DNA of 64,000 nucleotides from Mya arenaria (GCF_026914265.1 NC_069136.1:428001-492000); one strand, 5' to 3'; numbered from the stretch's first letter, positions 49,390 through 61,370 are shown. The notes: generated from the sequence alone by a model not told the origin. Made by a program: numbers and translations.

Positions 49390-52292
49390 TTCATTTATTT
49401 ATTTATTATACTTATTTATTTATTTATATGTGCATCTATAAGCTCACTAATATATGCAATACACTTATCGTCGTATAAGTCAGATACATTTACTCGTTTT
49501 TTCTTCATAAGTGTCCTCTTACAGACGTAGTTTTGTCCGAGGCGAAGTAAAGTAATAATCGTACGTATCTATTACGTAAATGCAAGTGCACGTGCATCTG
49601 TTTGTTCATGGCTATCACGTGAATGTTAAATCCCTCTATTGGTTAAACAGTTATGAACCTTTATTTCAGGCCGGTTCGGGCTCATTAAATGAAACTTGTC
49701 AATGTTGCTAAACGCGAGTTTTCAGTGAATTAATTCTTTAATTAATTGTTTCAGCTAAATTAGTAAGCCAGCGGAAATCAGATAGAATCTAGTATCGTGT
49801 CATATTTGAGAGAACAAGATAACGCTCTTCTGGTTGGAACCCTACTATGTTAGCAGCGGGGCAATAAGCCATTAGACAAAACTCGCTCCCACTGTTTAGT
49901 TGACCAACACGCACCAATTGAAAACAATTAACTTCCTGTAATGATTCAATGTGATTACCAACTGATGACTGATCTCTTGTTTTGTTACAGTGCTTGCTGA
50001 AAAGTGATTTGTTTTCCTTGTTTCATGTGTTGACATTTGTTTGTGTTTATTTGTGTTTATTAAACAGAGATACCTTTTAAATTTCCAAATTATAATACAT
50101 TGCCATTTTTCTGAAGTTTTTGTTCAAATTAAATGAAAGTATTTTCTATGAGTCGACCTTATATCATCCTGTAAGATCAGATGGGCTCAACCTCAAAAAG
50201 GAACCTCCTTTGCAATCATGTTTCGCTGCGAACATACGAGACATTACCTTATGATTGTCAAGATTAACGTTCTTTTCAATATTCCCATTGATTTCCTTAA
50301 AATGAAGGGTTTTAATGTGTAATGTATGCATATATGCTTGTAATGTTGTAGAGCTACCACCTGAGAAAGACTCCAGCTGGAGACTGTCCCGTAGGCTACT
50401 TCATAAAGAATATTGAACAACGCGAAGGGTGTTTACCATGTGAGCTATGTCCAAGAGGTTTCCAGGTCAATAAGTGGTGTAATGGTACGAAAAATACTGA
50501 GTGCGAACCATGTCCTATAGGCACATTTAATGATGCCACAGGAGGTGCGTGCCAACCCTGTTCCACCTGCAAAGTTGGCGAATTCATAAGAAGAAAATGT
50601 TTGCCAGAAAAAGATACGAAATGTCGAAGATGTCCTAAAGGAAAGTATTCAGTGAATGGACAAGGGTTCGCATGTCGGCCCTGCACTGGGTGTCTGGAAT
50701 CCAACAGAGAAGAGATGTTTCCATGTAAGTCTGAACACGACAGAGTCTGTGGACAGTGTAAACTTGGTAAGTAGTATTCATATGGCTTTGTTCCGACAGT
50801 GTCGAAGTAGATTACTAGCAAACATTTGCACTTCCGTTACATATACTAAACATAAATATTGCTATGTTTTATAGTGTAAACATTTGAAAACAACAAACAA
50901 ATAAAACCTCACTTGTACATCAATATCGTTTGACTGGTCTATCAAGTGGGTGTCTGTTGACAGATGCCAAATATACATCACATTTATCCTATGTTGTTAA
51001 GATGTAGTATATATGTATATATTTATTATGTTCTCTTAGGTGTCATTGTGTCTGTGTTGTAGGCCTTGTACAGTTTTTTAACCATGTGTCCTCTCGGGGA
51101 TCCCAGCTGATTAAATTTATTTTTTAATAGAATATTGATTAAATAATTTGCAGATTTAAACAAAAAAGCACAATGTAGACTTATGTTAGCAAATTATGGC
51201 TATTTCTTGGGGAGATTTCTCTTATATAGCGTAAAGCCAATAGTGTTTGGTTAAATCAGTAGCTGACCCCGCTCCTATAGAAAAATTTGTATTATTAAAA
51301 TGTAATTAAGGTCACTTTTCCGAACTGGGAGGGCGGTGCCTGCCATGCTCCTATTGTGGATATACGTCCAAACAAAAGTTCGTCCCAGATTGTGCCAAGC
51401 AGAAGGGCTTAGAATACCCTAACCTGTGTTGGCCAGATCCGAGAATACGACTCCCTTATACAGGTAAATAAACTGAAAAGTTGGCTGTACTTCTTTGAAG
51501 GAAATAATTCAATTACCTTTATACTGTCGATACCACATAACATTATGCAAGAGATAATGATCGAATATTTCATTGATTAAGAGTTTTGTGCAAAAGTATA
51601 TTTACATTCAGTACTGCTTAAAATATTTAACAAAATTAGATAGGAGATAGTTGTTTATTTCAGTGTAAGATCGCGCTTCATAGTACTTAGAGAGCACCAA
51701 AAATCACACCTAGATGTGCCACGAATGAAATATTAACTATTTCATTCCAAACGTGAAATATATTTAAATTATTTTATGTCATGCTTGTTTTTTAATTGAT
51801 ATGATATTGGACACTATACCAAACTGTAGCTACATTACGTTATACCGGAAATAGCGTCATTATTTATTTTCTTTAAAGCAGTGTGTTACTTTACCGTCGT
51901 TTTTACATCAAAGGAATGGATTGAATTGTCACAAAAAGTAAAATTATATTAGAATAATATCACTTTATTAAAGATGACTGAAACATCTAACATTATACTA
52001 TTTGTTTTCAATGAAATAAAAAAGACGCACTCTATATTTTCTTTCAGATTCGATCGCACCAATTACAACTTTTTCTAATCAAGCTGAACGTGGATACCAC
52101 AACGAAAATGCGCTGATTGTATTTGGTGTTTGCATTTTTGCAGTCGGTTCGATTCTTCTGATTTTCACACTTTTGTGGGCCATGCATCGTGTTAGATGTC
52201 GGTATAAGCTAAAACGAACTTTGATAAATTCAGGCGATGCTACTTTTTTCACACCGTTTTTGCAAAATACTGGACAAAACACGAATCCGTAG
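48114..52292 (+). CDS. TNF receptor superfamily member, gene 1 (short tail)
   Basis: Exons 48114-48239, 50352-50766, 51311-51463 and 52048-52292 join in phases 0, 1 and 1 to give 312 residues. Residues 1-42 form an N-terminal exon with hydrophobic core (NSTSLIILHFNF) ending VEGLQP. Residues 43-231 contain four TNFR cysteine-rich repeats with motifs CLPCELC, ACQPCSTC, ACRPCTGC and RCLPCSYC, and an NGT glycosylation site. A single membrane segment follows at about 253-277 (ALIVFGVCIFAVGSILLIF), then a 35-residue cytoplasmic tail without a death domain. The paralogue at 56197-60195 has a 143-residue tail, so this one is truncated. It is a type I receptor at the cell surface, and the ligand is unknown. 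Exon 1 sits in a duplicated promoter block. N-terminal choice follows the ATGGAGC shared with the paralogue. Confidence 0.75.
48705..49147. mobile_element. Inverted-repeat element in TNFR gene 1 intron 1
   Basis: TTCTCCCACCTCAG near 48708 is mirrored by CTGAGGTGGGAGAA near 49134, enclosing about 440 bp with no coding capacity. It is absent from the upstream duplicate, so it was inserted after or during the duplication. Sequence after the right end (CCCGACCCTCGCGCAGGGTG) contains a further small hairpin. Confidence 0.5.
49233..49428 (+). repeat. (TTTA)n microsatellite, about 195 bp
   Basis: Some 45 TTTA units with few interruptions lie within intron 1 of TNFR gene 1. The open frame across it (Leu-Phe-Ile-Tyr repeats) is not a gene. 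Confidence 0.9.
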
Positions 52293-52555
52293 TGGATTTG
52301 TGAGGTGAATACAACAGCTATAGCGTCACGTCTGGTATCGATACATTTAGATCAACTATTAATTATTGTAAAAATGAGCCACAACTAAATCGAACGAATT
52401 GAGCCCACGTACTGAGTCGAACGTTTCAAAGCAAGATGGGAGAAAACAATCCAGAACCAAGGAGAAGATCACATACTTGGTCGGGGAGTCACTCGACTAG
52501 TTGTTATATTACAAAACGAATGGAGTACGAAGGAGAGATCCTAATATCCATGTAA
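52293..52555 (+). pseudogene. Decayed remainder of the TNFR gene 1 cytoplasmic tail
   Basis: After the TAG at 52290 the plus strand keeps similarity to the end of the paralogue's tail, but in a different frame and with an internal TGA near 52410. The best part reads SKMGENNPEPRRRSHTW and SCYITKRMEYEGEI, ending ISM at TAA 52553. The paralogue has SKIGETNVEPRRRAHTW, CYIAKIIKNKGEI and KSM. Gene 1 therefore once had the longer tail and lost it. The retained PRRR-HTW motif marks the homology. Confidence 0.6.
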
Positions 52556-52559
52556 AATA

Positions 52560-53500
52560 GTTTATGTATAAACCGGATTGATACTTAGATGATTTATTTA
52601 AATAAAAAAACGTAGACATATTTTTTATTAAAATACATATTTGAAAGAAGATTCTCCGAAAGAAATACACCCACACATTTGGTTTCATTGCGACCGTTCA
52701 TTGACTACAATCGTAAATGTCTCACTGTAATTGTCTCACTTGTAATGTTCTTAGTGACGGCATAGTCGGTATTCTATTTTCTAACATCATAGTAAACAAC
52801 CCATCTTATCAATGTGATGAATTACTTGATTGTTTTTGTCCACCATACCACGATATACTTACATTGTATAACCAGGTATCTGCCTTCATGCATATTTGTC
52901 TTTTAGTTTTTTTATTAGTATTGCTAGATGCAACGGAGCTGTTAAACGCTTCATTATATGTAACACTTCAACTTGTATAACGTTCAGCTTACTAACACAA
53001 CTTGATAATGTGCTCATTTTAAGTTTAACTGACCTTAAGATAATACCCATAGAAACCCATATATAACTTACTGACTTATTGATATGTTTCTATATTGTAC
53101 TTACTCTGTTTATTTTATCGCCTGTATGTCTTCTTTTGCATTATATATTGAATTAACTATTGTGTAGAAACTACACCATTTTGTTATCTTTATAAAATTC
53201 AATACTATCACATTGCTGTCATTCGTATTGATGTTGCTTCCGCAATTGTCTTCACTATACCCTTTGGGTTACCGTTGCGGTTAGTATACTGCGTTTCACA
53301 ATTATGTACGTGTCTGTCGTTCTTATTTGATTAACATATAGGGAATTACGTGAAACAATATATTCCTTTTTATAATAGGGTAAGACCGAATATGTCCAAA
53401 TTTTTAAACATGGTTAATACAACAAAAACACTTACTACACAAAATAGCAACTTACTGGCTAAAGGTAAACGAAGTAAGAACTCTGCACTCGACATTCCTG
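52560..53500. other. Intergenic; no gene recognised
   Basis: A plus-strand frame at 52717-52980 encodes a Cys- and Leu-rich 87-residue sequence with no recognised domain or splice support. The remainder is AT-rich. Confidence 0.3.
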
Positions 53501-53519
53501 TGTGACATTACTCTCAGTA

Positions 53520-54030
53520 TTAATGCGAAAAGAAACAGAAACAAGCTCAGTAGCAAAACGTTTAAACATAAACTCGGTTTAAAGGCACTGGGTTAACACC
53601 AAAGACATAGAACATAAAATCACAAACATGAAACATGGAAAAACAGCACAAAACTCCACAAGAGGCACAGTGCATACATACTATATATATAAAAAACTAG
53701 GTATGTTTATCAAGGATTGTTAGGTACAACCTTGGAACGGTCAGTAAAATGTAATTTTACTGGGGGTTTAAACCAGTTTGTGTGCACAACCTCACTCTTA
53801 TCCCAAAAAATCCCGAATAAAGTAAAACGCAAATGGTAAATCTTATCAAAGTACACATTAACTTGGGAAAACATAAACCCCGTTTAATGGCACAGGGTAA
53901 ACGCCCGACATAGAATACAAAAACAAACAATCACAAACCAGACACATGGGACAACAGCACAAAACTACACAAACAAATCAGTACATATATACTATTTAAA
54001 AAAAAACATTAGAGGTGTTTATCAGGTCAA
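53520..54030. repeat. Two fragments of the GGTAAACGCC-family repeat
   Basis: Fragments at about 53520-53730 and 53760-54030 share CATAAACCCCGTTTAAT-like text, CATAGAA, ACAAACAATCACAAAC, CAACAGCACAAAACT and TACATATATACT with each other and with 22600-22790. They lie head to tail. Confidence 0.6.
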
Positions 54031-54172
54031 AATTCACTTATTATTTGCTTTCTGTTTTGTTTTTTTCATTATTAAAGTTATTATATAAGTATATTCCATT
54101 TACATGCATGTATGTTCGAATGTACTGTGTAATTGATAATATGCTGTACATGCTTACATCAGAATAAACTGC

Positions 54173-54217
54173 ATGTTGTGTTATGTTATGTTATGTTATG
54201 TTATGTTATGTTATGTT
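54173..54217 (+). repeat. (TTATG)n microsatellite, possibly a LINE tail
   Basis: About eight TTATG units follow CAGAATAAACTGCATGTTG. A short tandem tail after an AATAAA-like signal suits the 3' end of a LINE or other retroposon, but no coding part was recognised upstream. Confidence 0.55.
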
Positions 54218-54229
54218 GATAGAAAGTGG

Positions 54230-56190
54230 GCTAGCATTAGGCTCGTGTAGGAAGTAACCACGAAGACAGTGTAAACCTTCCGGGCAATATTTGCCGTCAG
54301 GTCGACTACTACCTGTGTACAAGTTCAAAGGGTTCATTAATCCGCAAATAAAAAAATGTTTCAAAACAAAACGAAAAACAAAAATCTTATTTTAGTTTTT
54401 CATATTTAAGAAATTAGAAAAATTATATAGTTCTGTAACAAAATAGTGGTAGAACAATTTGTGAAGAGATTTTGGGATTAATACATGTACTTATACAGGG
54501 GAGTGGGTCTGAAATAAATGTTATTATGTTATTCTGTTTTCGGAATAATAAAAAAATGCCTTTCACACAATTTGCATGATATAGCTCCACACAAATTATT
54601 CAGGTACGACATATGTGGTATATGTGGTGTTAATATGTCGTATGCCTCTCTATACAGGGTTTACATTTGAATGTTTTACTCATGTGCTTGTCACTGTAGT
54701 TTTCATTGTATTGCAGTCTTCAAAAAGGTCACGTCACCTGCATCTGTGTCATGTTTGGCTTTTAGGTCTTACAAAACATTTCAATTCTTCGTCGATTATT
54801 TTCATTAAACTGCTTCAAATCGAGATCGCTAAAAGTATCGATGAATTCGTCTTCCGTCCACTCATCAGCCTATAAATAATTTTCTGCCATTACTAGGAAT
54901 TGTTTTCATCTTTCCTCACCTTTAAATTCGCGACGATATCGTAATAAATACGATTTTTGCTATTTTTTATTTAAATCAATAACCAGCCACTATACCACAC
55001 TAACTTTACATTCACACTGACAACGAGAATGCGCGCAGTCATCATTGCGGGAAATTGAAACGCCAGAATACCCGCCCTCGCGGACTATCGGGCGAAAGGT
55101 ATAAATTACAGATGCCCGCTCAGGTGGATGTTTAACAGTAAGGCTAGATATTTACTAATATAATCGCTATCATTCAATTCCGACACTGGTTTTCACAATC
55201 CGAAATGTTTTCTCATAAAATAATATATATATAATATTACATTTTTCAATATAAATAAATGCTAAGGCAAGCTGAACAGAGCTACAAAGAATTCACAGTT
55301 GCTCCATAAGGCGACTGGGTAATAGCCGAAAAACCAGAACCAAAATAAAAAAAATAGGTTGCCAGAATAAACTTCTTCGACGATTCGATTAGGAAAGGTT
55401 AAAATGAGCGTTGTGCTCCCTAAGCGCGTTCGTTTCGACAAATCATAATGAGAACCATTAGCAAAACAGTAAACAACAACTGATGGGAAAAGGCTGACGA
55501 TTACTAATACTTGTAATATTTAGAGATCAATTATAAGAGTTATCCATGGTATACAGGAAGAACTTTAATTATTAATTTCGACCACAGTAAGCGTTGGCTT
55601 TTGTGGATTTTGGGCAAGGGAGCAATAGCTCTGTAGACAAAAATAGTGGTTGGTTATTAAAGTCGAACTTGACCTATGTTTTATACAGAACAGAAACAGA
55701 AGTATTGTCCGGATAGTTTAAGAAAATCTTAATTTGAAACGGGACGAAGCTGAAAGTCGTTGGTAACTAATGCCGAGCTTAACCTACAGTATATGGTGTT
55801 TCTAATGTTGGCATCTTCACGTATAACTAAGTGCTTCTAGAAAAAAGAATACCGCTTAGGCCGTTACTAAAATGTGATTTACCATTGCAGTCAGTTAACA
55901 GTCTAAATCAATCCAGAACTGGTTGTTTTTCAGTATGTTGGTATATTCTCCCTCCTGAATGATCTCTTTCTAGTATGAGTTTGAAGGAAAGATTTCTATG
56001 TGGTCATAAAAAACATTCATCGCAATTATAGAGTTAATAAACTGATCCCCGTTTTCCGTATTTGAAGCACATTTCTCGCATCTAATTTTGGAGAATTGTA
56101 TTGTGTATGTGAATCAAATATGTCAACGTATTTGTATCGCAATATAACAACTCGCCAAGTGATGCCTGTTCAAGAAAGTATTTGCTGCAA
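54230..56190. other. Region between the two TNFR genes; no gene assigned
   Basis: A CpG-containing patch at 55020-55100 (GAATGCGCGCAGTC, CCCGCCCTCGCGGAC, TATCGGGCG) stands out from the AT-rich background and could be promoter-like. On the minus strand near 54890-54765 a short frame (ADEWTEDEFIDTFSDLDL) is coding-like but isolated. Nothing else was recognised. Confidence 0.3.
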
Positions 56191-56196
56191 ATACTT

Positions 56197-59100
56197 CTAC
56201 ATTGATTTGAAGATCTCGCCTTTGTTCTTTATTATTTTCGCAATATAACATCTCGTTGGTTGGTCCCCGTGCCAGGTATGTGCTCTTCTCCTCGGCTCAA
56301 CATTTGTTTCTCCTATCTTGCTTTGAATTGTTGGATTTAGCGCATTTGCTCCTTTCTTTTGATATGAGATTAGCTCATTTGTACAAGCTTTCATTGTTGA
56401 TCCAGATTTATCAGAATCAGTTGTGATGCTTAACCTGCTACATTCAATAATGTTTGGCACTGTTCCGTTTTGTGTTCCACTGAGTATTTGTTCAGTTAAC
56501 GTTTCCGGGTGTTCCGTACACAACGAAAGATTCATGTCTCGAGTGGGTATTTTGGATTGTGTTGCGGAAGAGTCTTCATGATTCAAACATAGTTTAAATT
56601 TGTTTTGAAATCTCGGCAAACGCATAGCCCATGCACCGGTGAAAACTAGAACAATCCAACAGATAACAAAAACACAAACTATAAACACAAGCATCACGTT
56701 GTCATTGTGGTAACCAAGTACTATTTCATTAGAAACAACTGTAGTTGGTCCCTTTGAATCTGAAAAAAAATGATAATATTTTATGGTTTGTTGATTGTTC
56801 GAAACATTCATTTAAACAATATATAGCTTTACTGTTTCTGGCATTTTAGCCCGTTTTCATATGAGGAATGGACGTAACGGCAGACAGTGTTAGAAAGAAA
56901 ATTAATCATTAGAAAGACGTTATTACCGGTTGCATGTCATTTAGCTTCAATTCGGCACATTTTTTTAATAATATATCTATGAATTATCGCTTCTTATTGA
57001 TAACAAGCTCGAAATAAAAATGACTAAATGATTAGATGACGTTTAAAAGGAAGTAAGAAATGTTTTATTCTAAGCACAGCCACTTTTAAATTAATCGGAA
57101 AATTGCTTATTGTTTTGGAAAATAGCTCATTGAGCTAATGTTTCCTTAAGCGTAAACCCTACTTCAAATAAAGATTTTTGTATATTGTTATACTAAAATG
57201 TGTAATAATCTCCCAGAAAGAAATCATGCCGATTTAAACATTTAAGTAACATTCAAGTATCAACATCATCTCATTATGTAATTTAGTAGTATTGAATTTG
57301 AGTATAATTATGCATGTTTGTTTTAATACTTATTAAGGAACAAGGCGATTGTTATCTCTTCAACATGTTTCAACTTTAACAAAAAAAATCAGTAATTACA
57401 TATTTACACATTAATACAGCCAATGGTTGAATTTATTTACCTGCTTGAAGAAGTCGTATTCCCGTATCTGGCCAACACAAGTTTGGGTCATGTACGCCAT
57501 TTTGTCTGGCACAATCAATAACGAACCTTTTTTGGGACATGTACCCACAAAAGGAGCACGGCAAGCATCGTCCTCCCAGTTCGGAAAAGTGCCCTAAAAT
57601 TATGTTTACATCATTTATACATAATTTACCAAGTACAGAGCTAGAATTGGAAGTAAACTAAAACAAATAGGCTTTACATTCGATATGGGGAATATCCACC
57701 CACCCCTCCAAAACCAACAATAATAAACAAATGACTTTTTATATAAGTAAAATAGGGTAATTAAGTGAGCTCTATGCAAGTTATTGCTACCAATTTTTGA
57801 GGGTACAGCGGTTGACCCCCATCCCTCCCGTTAGGGGTCATTTGGTTCATTGATTACAAAGGCCTACGACTCAAACACAAACACAATGACATGTTAAGGG
57901 AAGCATTATAAGGTAATAAATATACAGTATCTAAATAAGAATGTCAAAGCAACTTATATGATAGCTGTTTATCTACATATGTACATGTTGAGCAATATCA
58001 AACCGATAATTATGAAAATGTACCATTCTATTTGTTTCTTATTTATACATAATTTGGCCATACAAGGATGCAGAAAGACCTAAATTGGTTAATACACTAC
58101 AAGAAATATGTTTTAGGGTATGCAGTACATGATTGTGCCGCTCGTTATTGAACTTGCGGTGCAACGAAGCAATATAAATTCTACTTACCGTGTTTACACT
58201 GTCCACAGACTCTGTCGTGTTCAGGCTTACATGGGAACATCTCTTCTCTGTTGGATTCCAGACACCCAGTGCAGGGCCGACATGCGTGCCCTTGTCCATT
58301 CACTGAATACTTTCCCTTTTGACATCTTCGACATTTCGTATCTTTCTCTGGCAAACATTTTCTTTTAATGAACTCACCCACTTTGCAGGTGGAACAGGGT
58401 TGACAAGATCCACCTCGGACGTCGTTAAATGTGCCTTTAGGACACGATGTGCACTCAGTTTCGTTGGTCACATTACACCACTTATTGACCTGGAAACCTT
58501 TTGGACATAGCTTACATGGCAAACATCGTGCGCTGTGTTCAATATTCTTGATGTAGTATCCTACGGGACATTCCACAGCTGTTAGCTTTGCCCGGTGGTA
58601 GTTCTGAAATAATTCAAACATGTACACATAGTTGTATTATTCATGTCGTGCAAATCGATGGGCGAATATACACGTTTATCTTGACAGATATGGGAAACTT
58701 GTCGTTTATACATACTGAAATTGTATGAGATTGTTAAGGGTATGATTTGTTTGGGTAGTTCAACCTGGCCGATGATGTATGATATGAGGTCGACTCATAA
58801 AAACTACTTTCATTTAATAATAACACGCCTTTGTAAGTATGTTAAAGTGTCCCAAATTAGAATAAAATTAATGTGATCAGTGGGAATTAAAACATAAAGC
58901 TCTTCCGAGTGTCTTACATATTTTTAAACATTTACGCATGGTATTCATCAAAAAGAAGTTAAACAAATCGTCAAATACATGTAGTTAACAAACATTGTAA
59001 CAAATCACCAGTAGTCAATCCAACTGACCAATAATATGATAGCATTTTTGCAATGGCGCTAATGGATCAACTGAACAGTTGGGATTGGGTTGGGTTAATG

Positions 59101-60195
59101 GCATACGGTTCCGCTAGCACAAAACAAAGGTTATGGGTTCGATTTCCACAAGGGGACCGTTCTCTTGATCTCTCAATTAAAGCATAATACTGGTTTCAAA
59201 ATTATTACACACTGTATACTCGAGTATTTAAAAAAATCGCACAATTTTAACAAGTGGCATTCATTGACATGTCACCAAACCGCTACATATAAATATTTAT
59301 AACAAATAAGCCAAGGGGTGATTATTTGATGACATGATAACCGTGGACAAACAAATGCACGTGAACTTGGATTCAATATATTCTCTTGTTAAACAAAGTA
59401 GATAACTATCGAAGGTGCTTTGGTCGGATGTAACACTTAAAGCTGCACTCTCACAGACTTACCGTTTTTTCAACTTTTATATTCTTTGTCTTGGAATGAG
59501 CATTCTTTTGCGTATATATCTGCTAACCAGTGATAAAAGACTACTGATAAAAGATCAGATCGAAAATTAATGTTTTGTGGCTAAAAGCTTTATCCACGGT
59601 TTAAGAAAAATGCATAAAAACATCTTTTTTTTAAATTTAAATATTAAAATCCGCGATCTAATTTTCGTCGGCAGATTTTTCATGACTGGTTTACATGCAT
59701 TTTTGTATAAATTGGCTCCTTCCAAGACAAAAAATAAAAAAAATGTTGTCAAAACTTTCAATCTGTGAGATTACAGCTTTAAGAATAATTAAGCGCCACC
59801 GTGGCCCTCATAGTTTTGTTTAATGATAACTGAACAACCTAAAACCAGGAAGAGTCCTACTTTATAAATCTATAAAAGTTGTATGCGTTGTAAATTTCAA
59901 TGAGCTGTTATAGAAATGGTTTGGTATGTGTTATTTCTCATTAAAAAAAAATAGAAATAGGAAGTAAAAGTAGAAACTAGACTTACCTGATTCAACTTTC
60001 GATTTGAAATACTGGTTAGAATAATTAACGAAACTTATTTAAAATAATGAATAAATGTCCTACCGGTTGAAATCCTTCAGCGCCAAAGTGTATATTAAAA
60101 ATGATTATTAATATAAATTTGGAAGACAGAAACTGGTATTTAAATGTATTCAAGCGATTAAAAATCCTAAAATCAAACCGAGTGTTTCGCTCCAT
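56197..60195 (-). CDS. TNF receptor superfamily member, gene 2 (long tail)
   Basis: Minus-strand exons 60195-60064, 58603-58189, 57593-57441 and 56759-56197 join in phases 0, 1 and 1, as in gene 1, giving 420 residues. The N-terminal exon (MERNTRFDFRIF, then a hydrophobic stretch FILIIIFNI) ends AEGFQP and is probably a signal peptide or anchor. Residues 45-233 carry four cysteine-rich repeats (CLPCKLC, SCQPCSTC, ACRPCTGC, RCLPCSFC) with NVT and NET glycosylation sites. A membrane segment at about 255-277 (VMLVFIVCVFVICWIVLVF) precedes a 143-residue tail. The tail has no recognisable death domain. It is Ser/Thr-rich and ends with a basic EPRRRAHTW motif. It is a type I cell-surface receptor, probably intact. 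The ligand and adaptors cannot be read from the sequence. Confidence 0.8.
59085..59200 (+). mobile_element. tRNA-derived SINE candidate
   Basis: ATGGCATACGGTTCCGCTAG and ATGGGTTCGATTTCC (near 59135) resemble tRNA A and B boxes at suitable spacing. The unit lies in intron 1 of TNFR gene 2. Confidence 0.45.
59437..59782. mobile_element. AAAGCTGCACTCTCACAG inverted-repeat element
   Basis: It starts TTAAAGCTGCACTCTCACAG and ends with the imperfect complement TCTGTGAGATTACAGCTTTAA minus its first base, total 346 bp. TTAA lies at both ends. It sits in intron 1 of TNFR gene 2. The open frames on both strands inside it are not genes. Confidence 0.72.
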
Positions 60196-60442
60196 GTTCT
60201 TTATCAAATGTGATCGAGTTCTAAATATAGCATGGTATAGCACGCAATAAATACTCTGTTCATTGTATTTGCATATAAATAACTGAAATTTGAACCTAAA
60301 GTATGCTTTGCGTTTTATTCATAACGAGTTTTGAAATTCTATTGACGCTTATTTTAATTGGCATTCCAAACCTCAAACCTTTATACCACAATTAAGATAT
60401 GTTGGCTTATTTACAAGAAATATTGTAAACCCGTCAGCTACT

Positions 60443-60693
60443 GGCCCCAATTTCTCGAAACTTCTTAAGCTTAACAGGCTTAAGTCGCTTATTTCAATTA
60501 GCCAAAATACATAATGAAAATGGATTTTGATAAATGAAAAATGGTTTATTCTGATAATCATACAGATTATTCCTATAGAATTTCTAAAAATTCTCGAAGA
60601 AGTAAATATAACACATTTTATAGAACAACAAAAATAGTGAGATTAGCTTAATCCTGTTATAATGGACTTAAGAAGTTTCGAGAAATTGGGGCC
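60443..60693. mobile_element. MITE with perfect 27-bp terminal inverted repeats
   Basis: The left end 60443-60469 begins GGCCCCAATTTCTCGAAACT and ends TTCTTAAG. The right end 60667-60693 is its exact complement. The 251-bp element is AT-rich and non-coding. Perfect arms suggest recent movement. Confidence 0.8.
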
Positions 60694-60897
60694 TGGTGAT
60701 TAAGATCTTCCTCAAAACTATACAAGAATGACGTAATACAGGTTAAATTATTACCATACATATACATTTAAATCAGTACTCTATTTCAAATGTATAAATC
60801 ATTTCATAGGTAAAGCTATATGGAGCATGTCATAAAACGGAAGTTTAATATACTAAAGTATGGCCTTTAACGATGATAAATGTTTAATGACTAATTA

Positions 60898-60934
60898 TGA
60901 TAAAGAGGGAGTGATAACCCACTCCCTTTATAAA
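60898..60934. repeat. Short hairpin
   Basis: TAAAGAGGGAGTG and CACTCCCTTTA pair over an eight-base loop near 60901-60932. Outside any gene it could be a terminator-like structure or part of a small element. No function is claimed. Confidence 0.35.
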
Positions 60935-61061
60935 TAACGTATATCCAGTTAGATTAGATGTACGAGTGACTAAATTCATATCACGAACTTGCTTTAGGAT
61001 CTGATTGTGTTATTTTCCGCTTTCGAGTAGGCATTCCGCCCAAACACATTTAAAGGCCTAT

Positions 61062-61370
61062 TTAAAAGGCCAAGTTTAAGGAATGTTTGACATTATAATC
61101 CCCAGCTGTGCATCTCTTTCTAATCGCACTGGTGTCACCCTCTATTTATTGATATAAATCTACTTGCCTTGATCCCTCTTATAAGATCTCCGATCCGAGT
61201 GTCCTGCTGTGCAGTTTCGGAAGTTTTATTATAGAAATGGAACCTAAACGGTCCAGAGCCAATAAATGAATACACAGGAAAATGACCCCTACTGTGACAC
61301 CAGAGTATTTAACAGGAGATGCACAGCAGGAGATTATCATGCCAAACATTCCTTAAATTATGCCTTTAAG
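61062..61370. mobile_element. MITE-like foldback of about 300 bp
   Basis: AAGTTTAAGGAATGTTTGAC followed by AATCCCCAGCTGTGCATCTC on the left is mirrored by GAGATGCACAGCAGGAGATT and CCAAACATTCCTTAAATT on the right. Inside, CTGGTGTCAC is mirrored by GTGACACCAG. It has no coding content. Confidence 0.65.

Larger units (their letters stand above)
44660..50290 (+). repeat. Tandem segmental duplication of a TNFR promoter, exon 1 and intron 1
   Basis: The block at about 44680-47110 is repeated at about 47130-50290. Shared landmarks in order are AGTGTCAGTTTTCAAC, GCGCGATATAGAT, GTCTGATATATTT, GCAACTTTTCACGTTA, TGGAGTTTGTCAAAAAGCCT, exon 1, GCTATCACGTGA, TTTCAGGC then GGTTCGGG, TTAGACAAA, GTTTTGTTACAGTGCTTGCT and ATGAGTCGACCT. 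The second block is longer because of inserts in intron 1 (an inverted-repeat element and a long TTTA tract). The minus-strand TNFR gene has the same intron landmarks near 58790, so all three share ancestry. Confidence 0.75.

Noticed and set aside
49327-49530. Open frame of Leu-Phe-Ile-Tyr repeats
   Set aside because: Pure translation of a TTTA microsatellite in an intron.
50396-50821. Minus-strand 141-codon frame across TNFR gene 1
   Set aside because: It is antisense to the cysteine-rich exon. The plus-strand frame matches a known family and has proper splice sites.
52717-52980. Cys- and Leu-rich 87-codon frame between the TNFR genes
   Set aside because: No domain, no splice sites and no similarity to neighbouring genes.
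54752-54898. Minus-strand coding-like stretch with ADEWTEDEFIDTFSDLDL
   Set aside because: Short and isolated with an in-frame stop before it. It could be a decayed exon but cannot be supported.
58120-58510. Plus-strand frames across TNFR gene 2 exon 2
   Set aside because: Antisense shadows of the minus-strand receptor exon.
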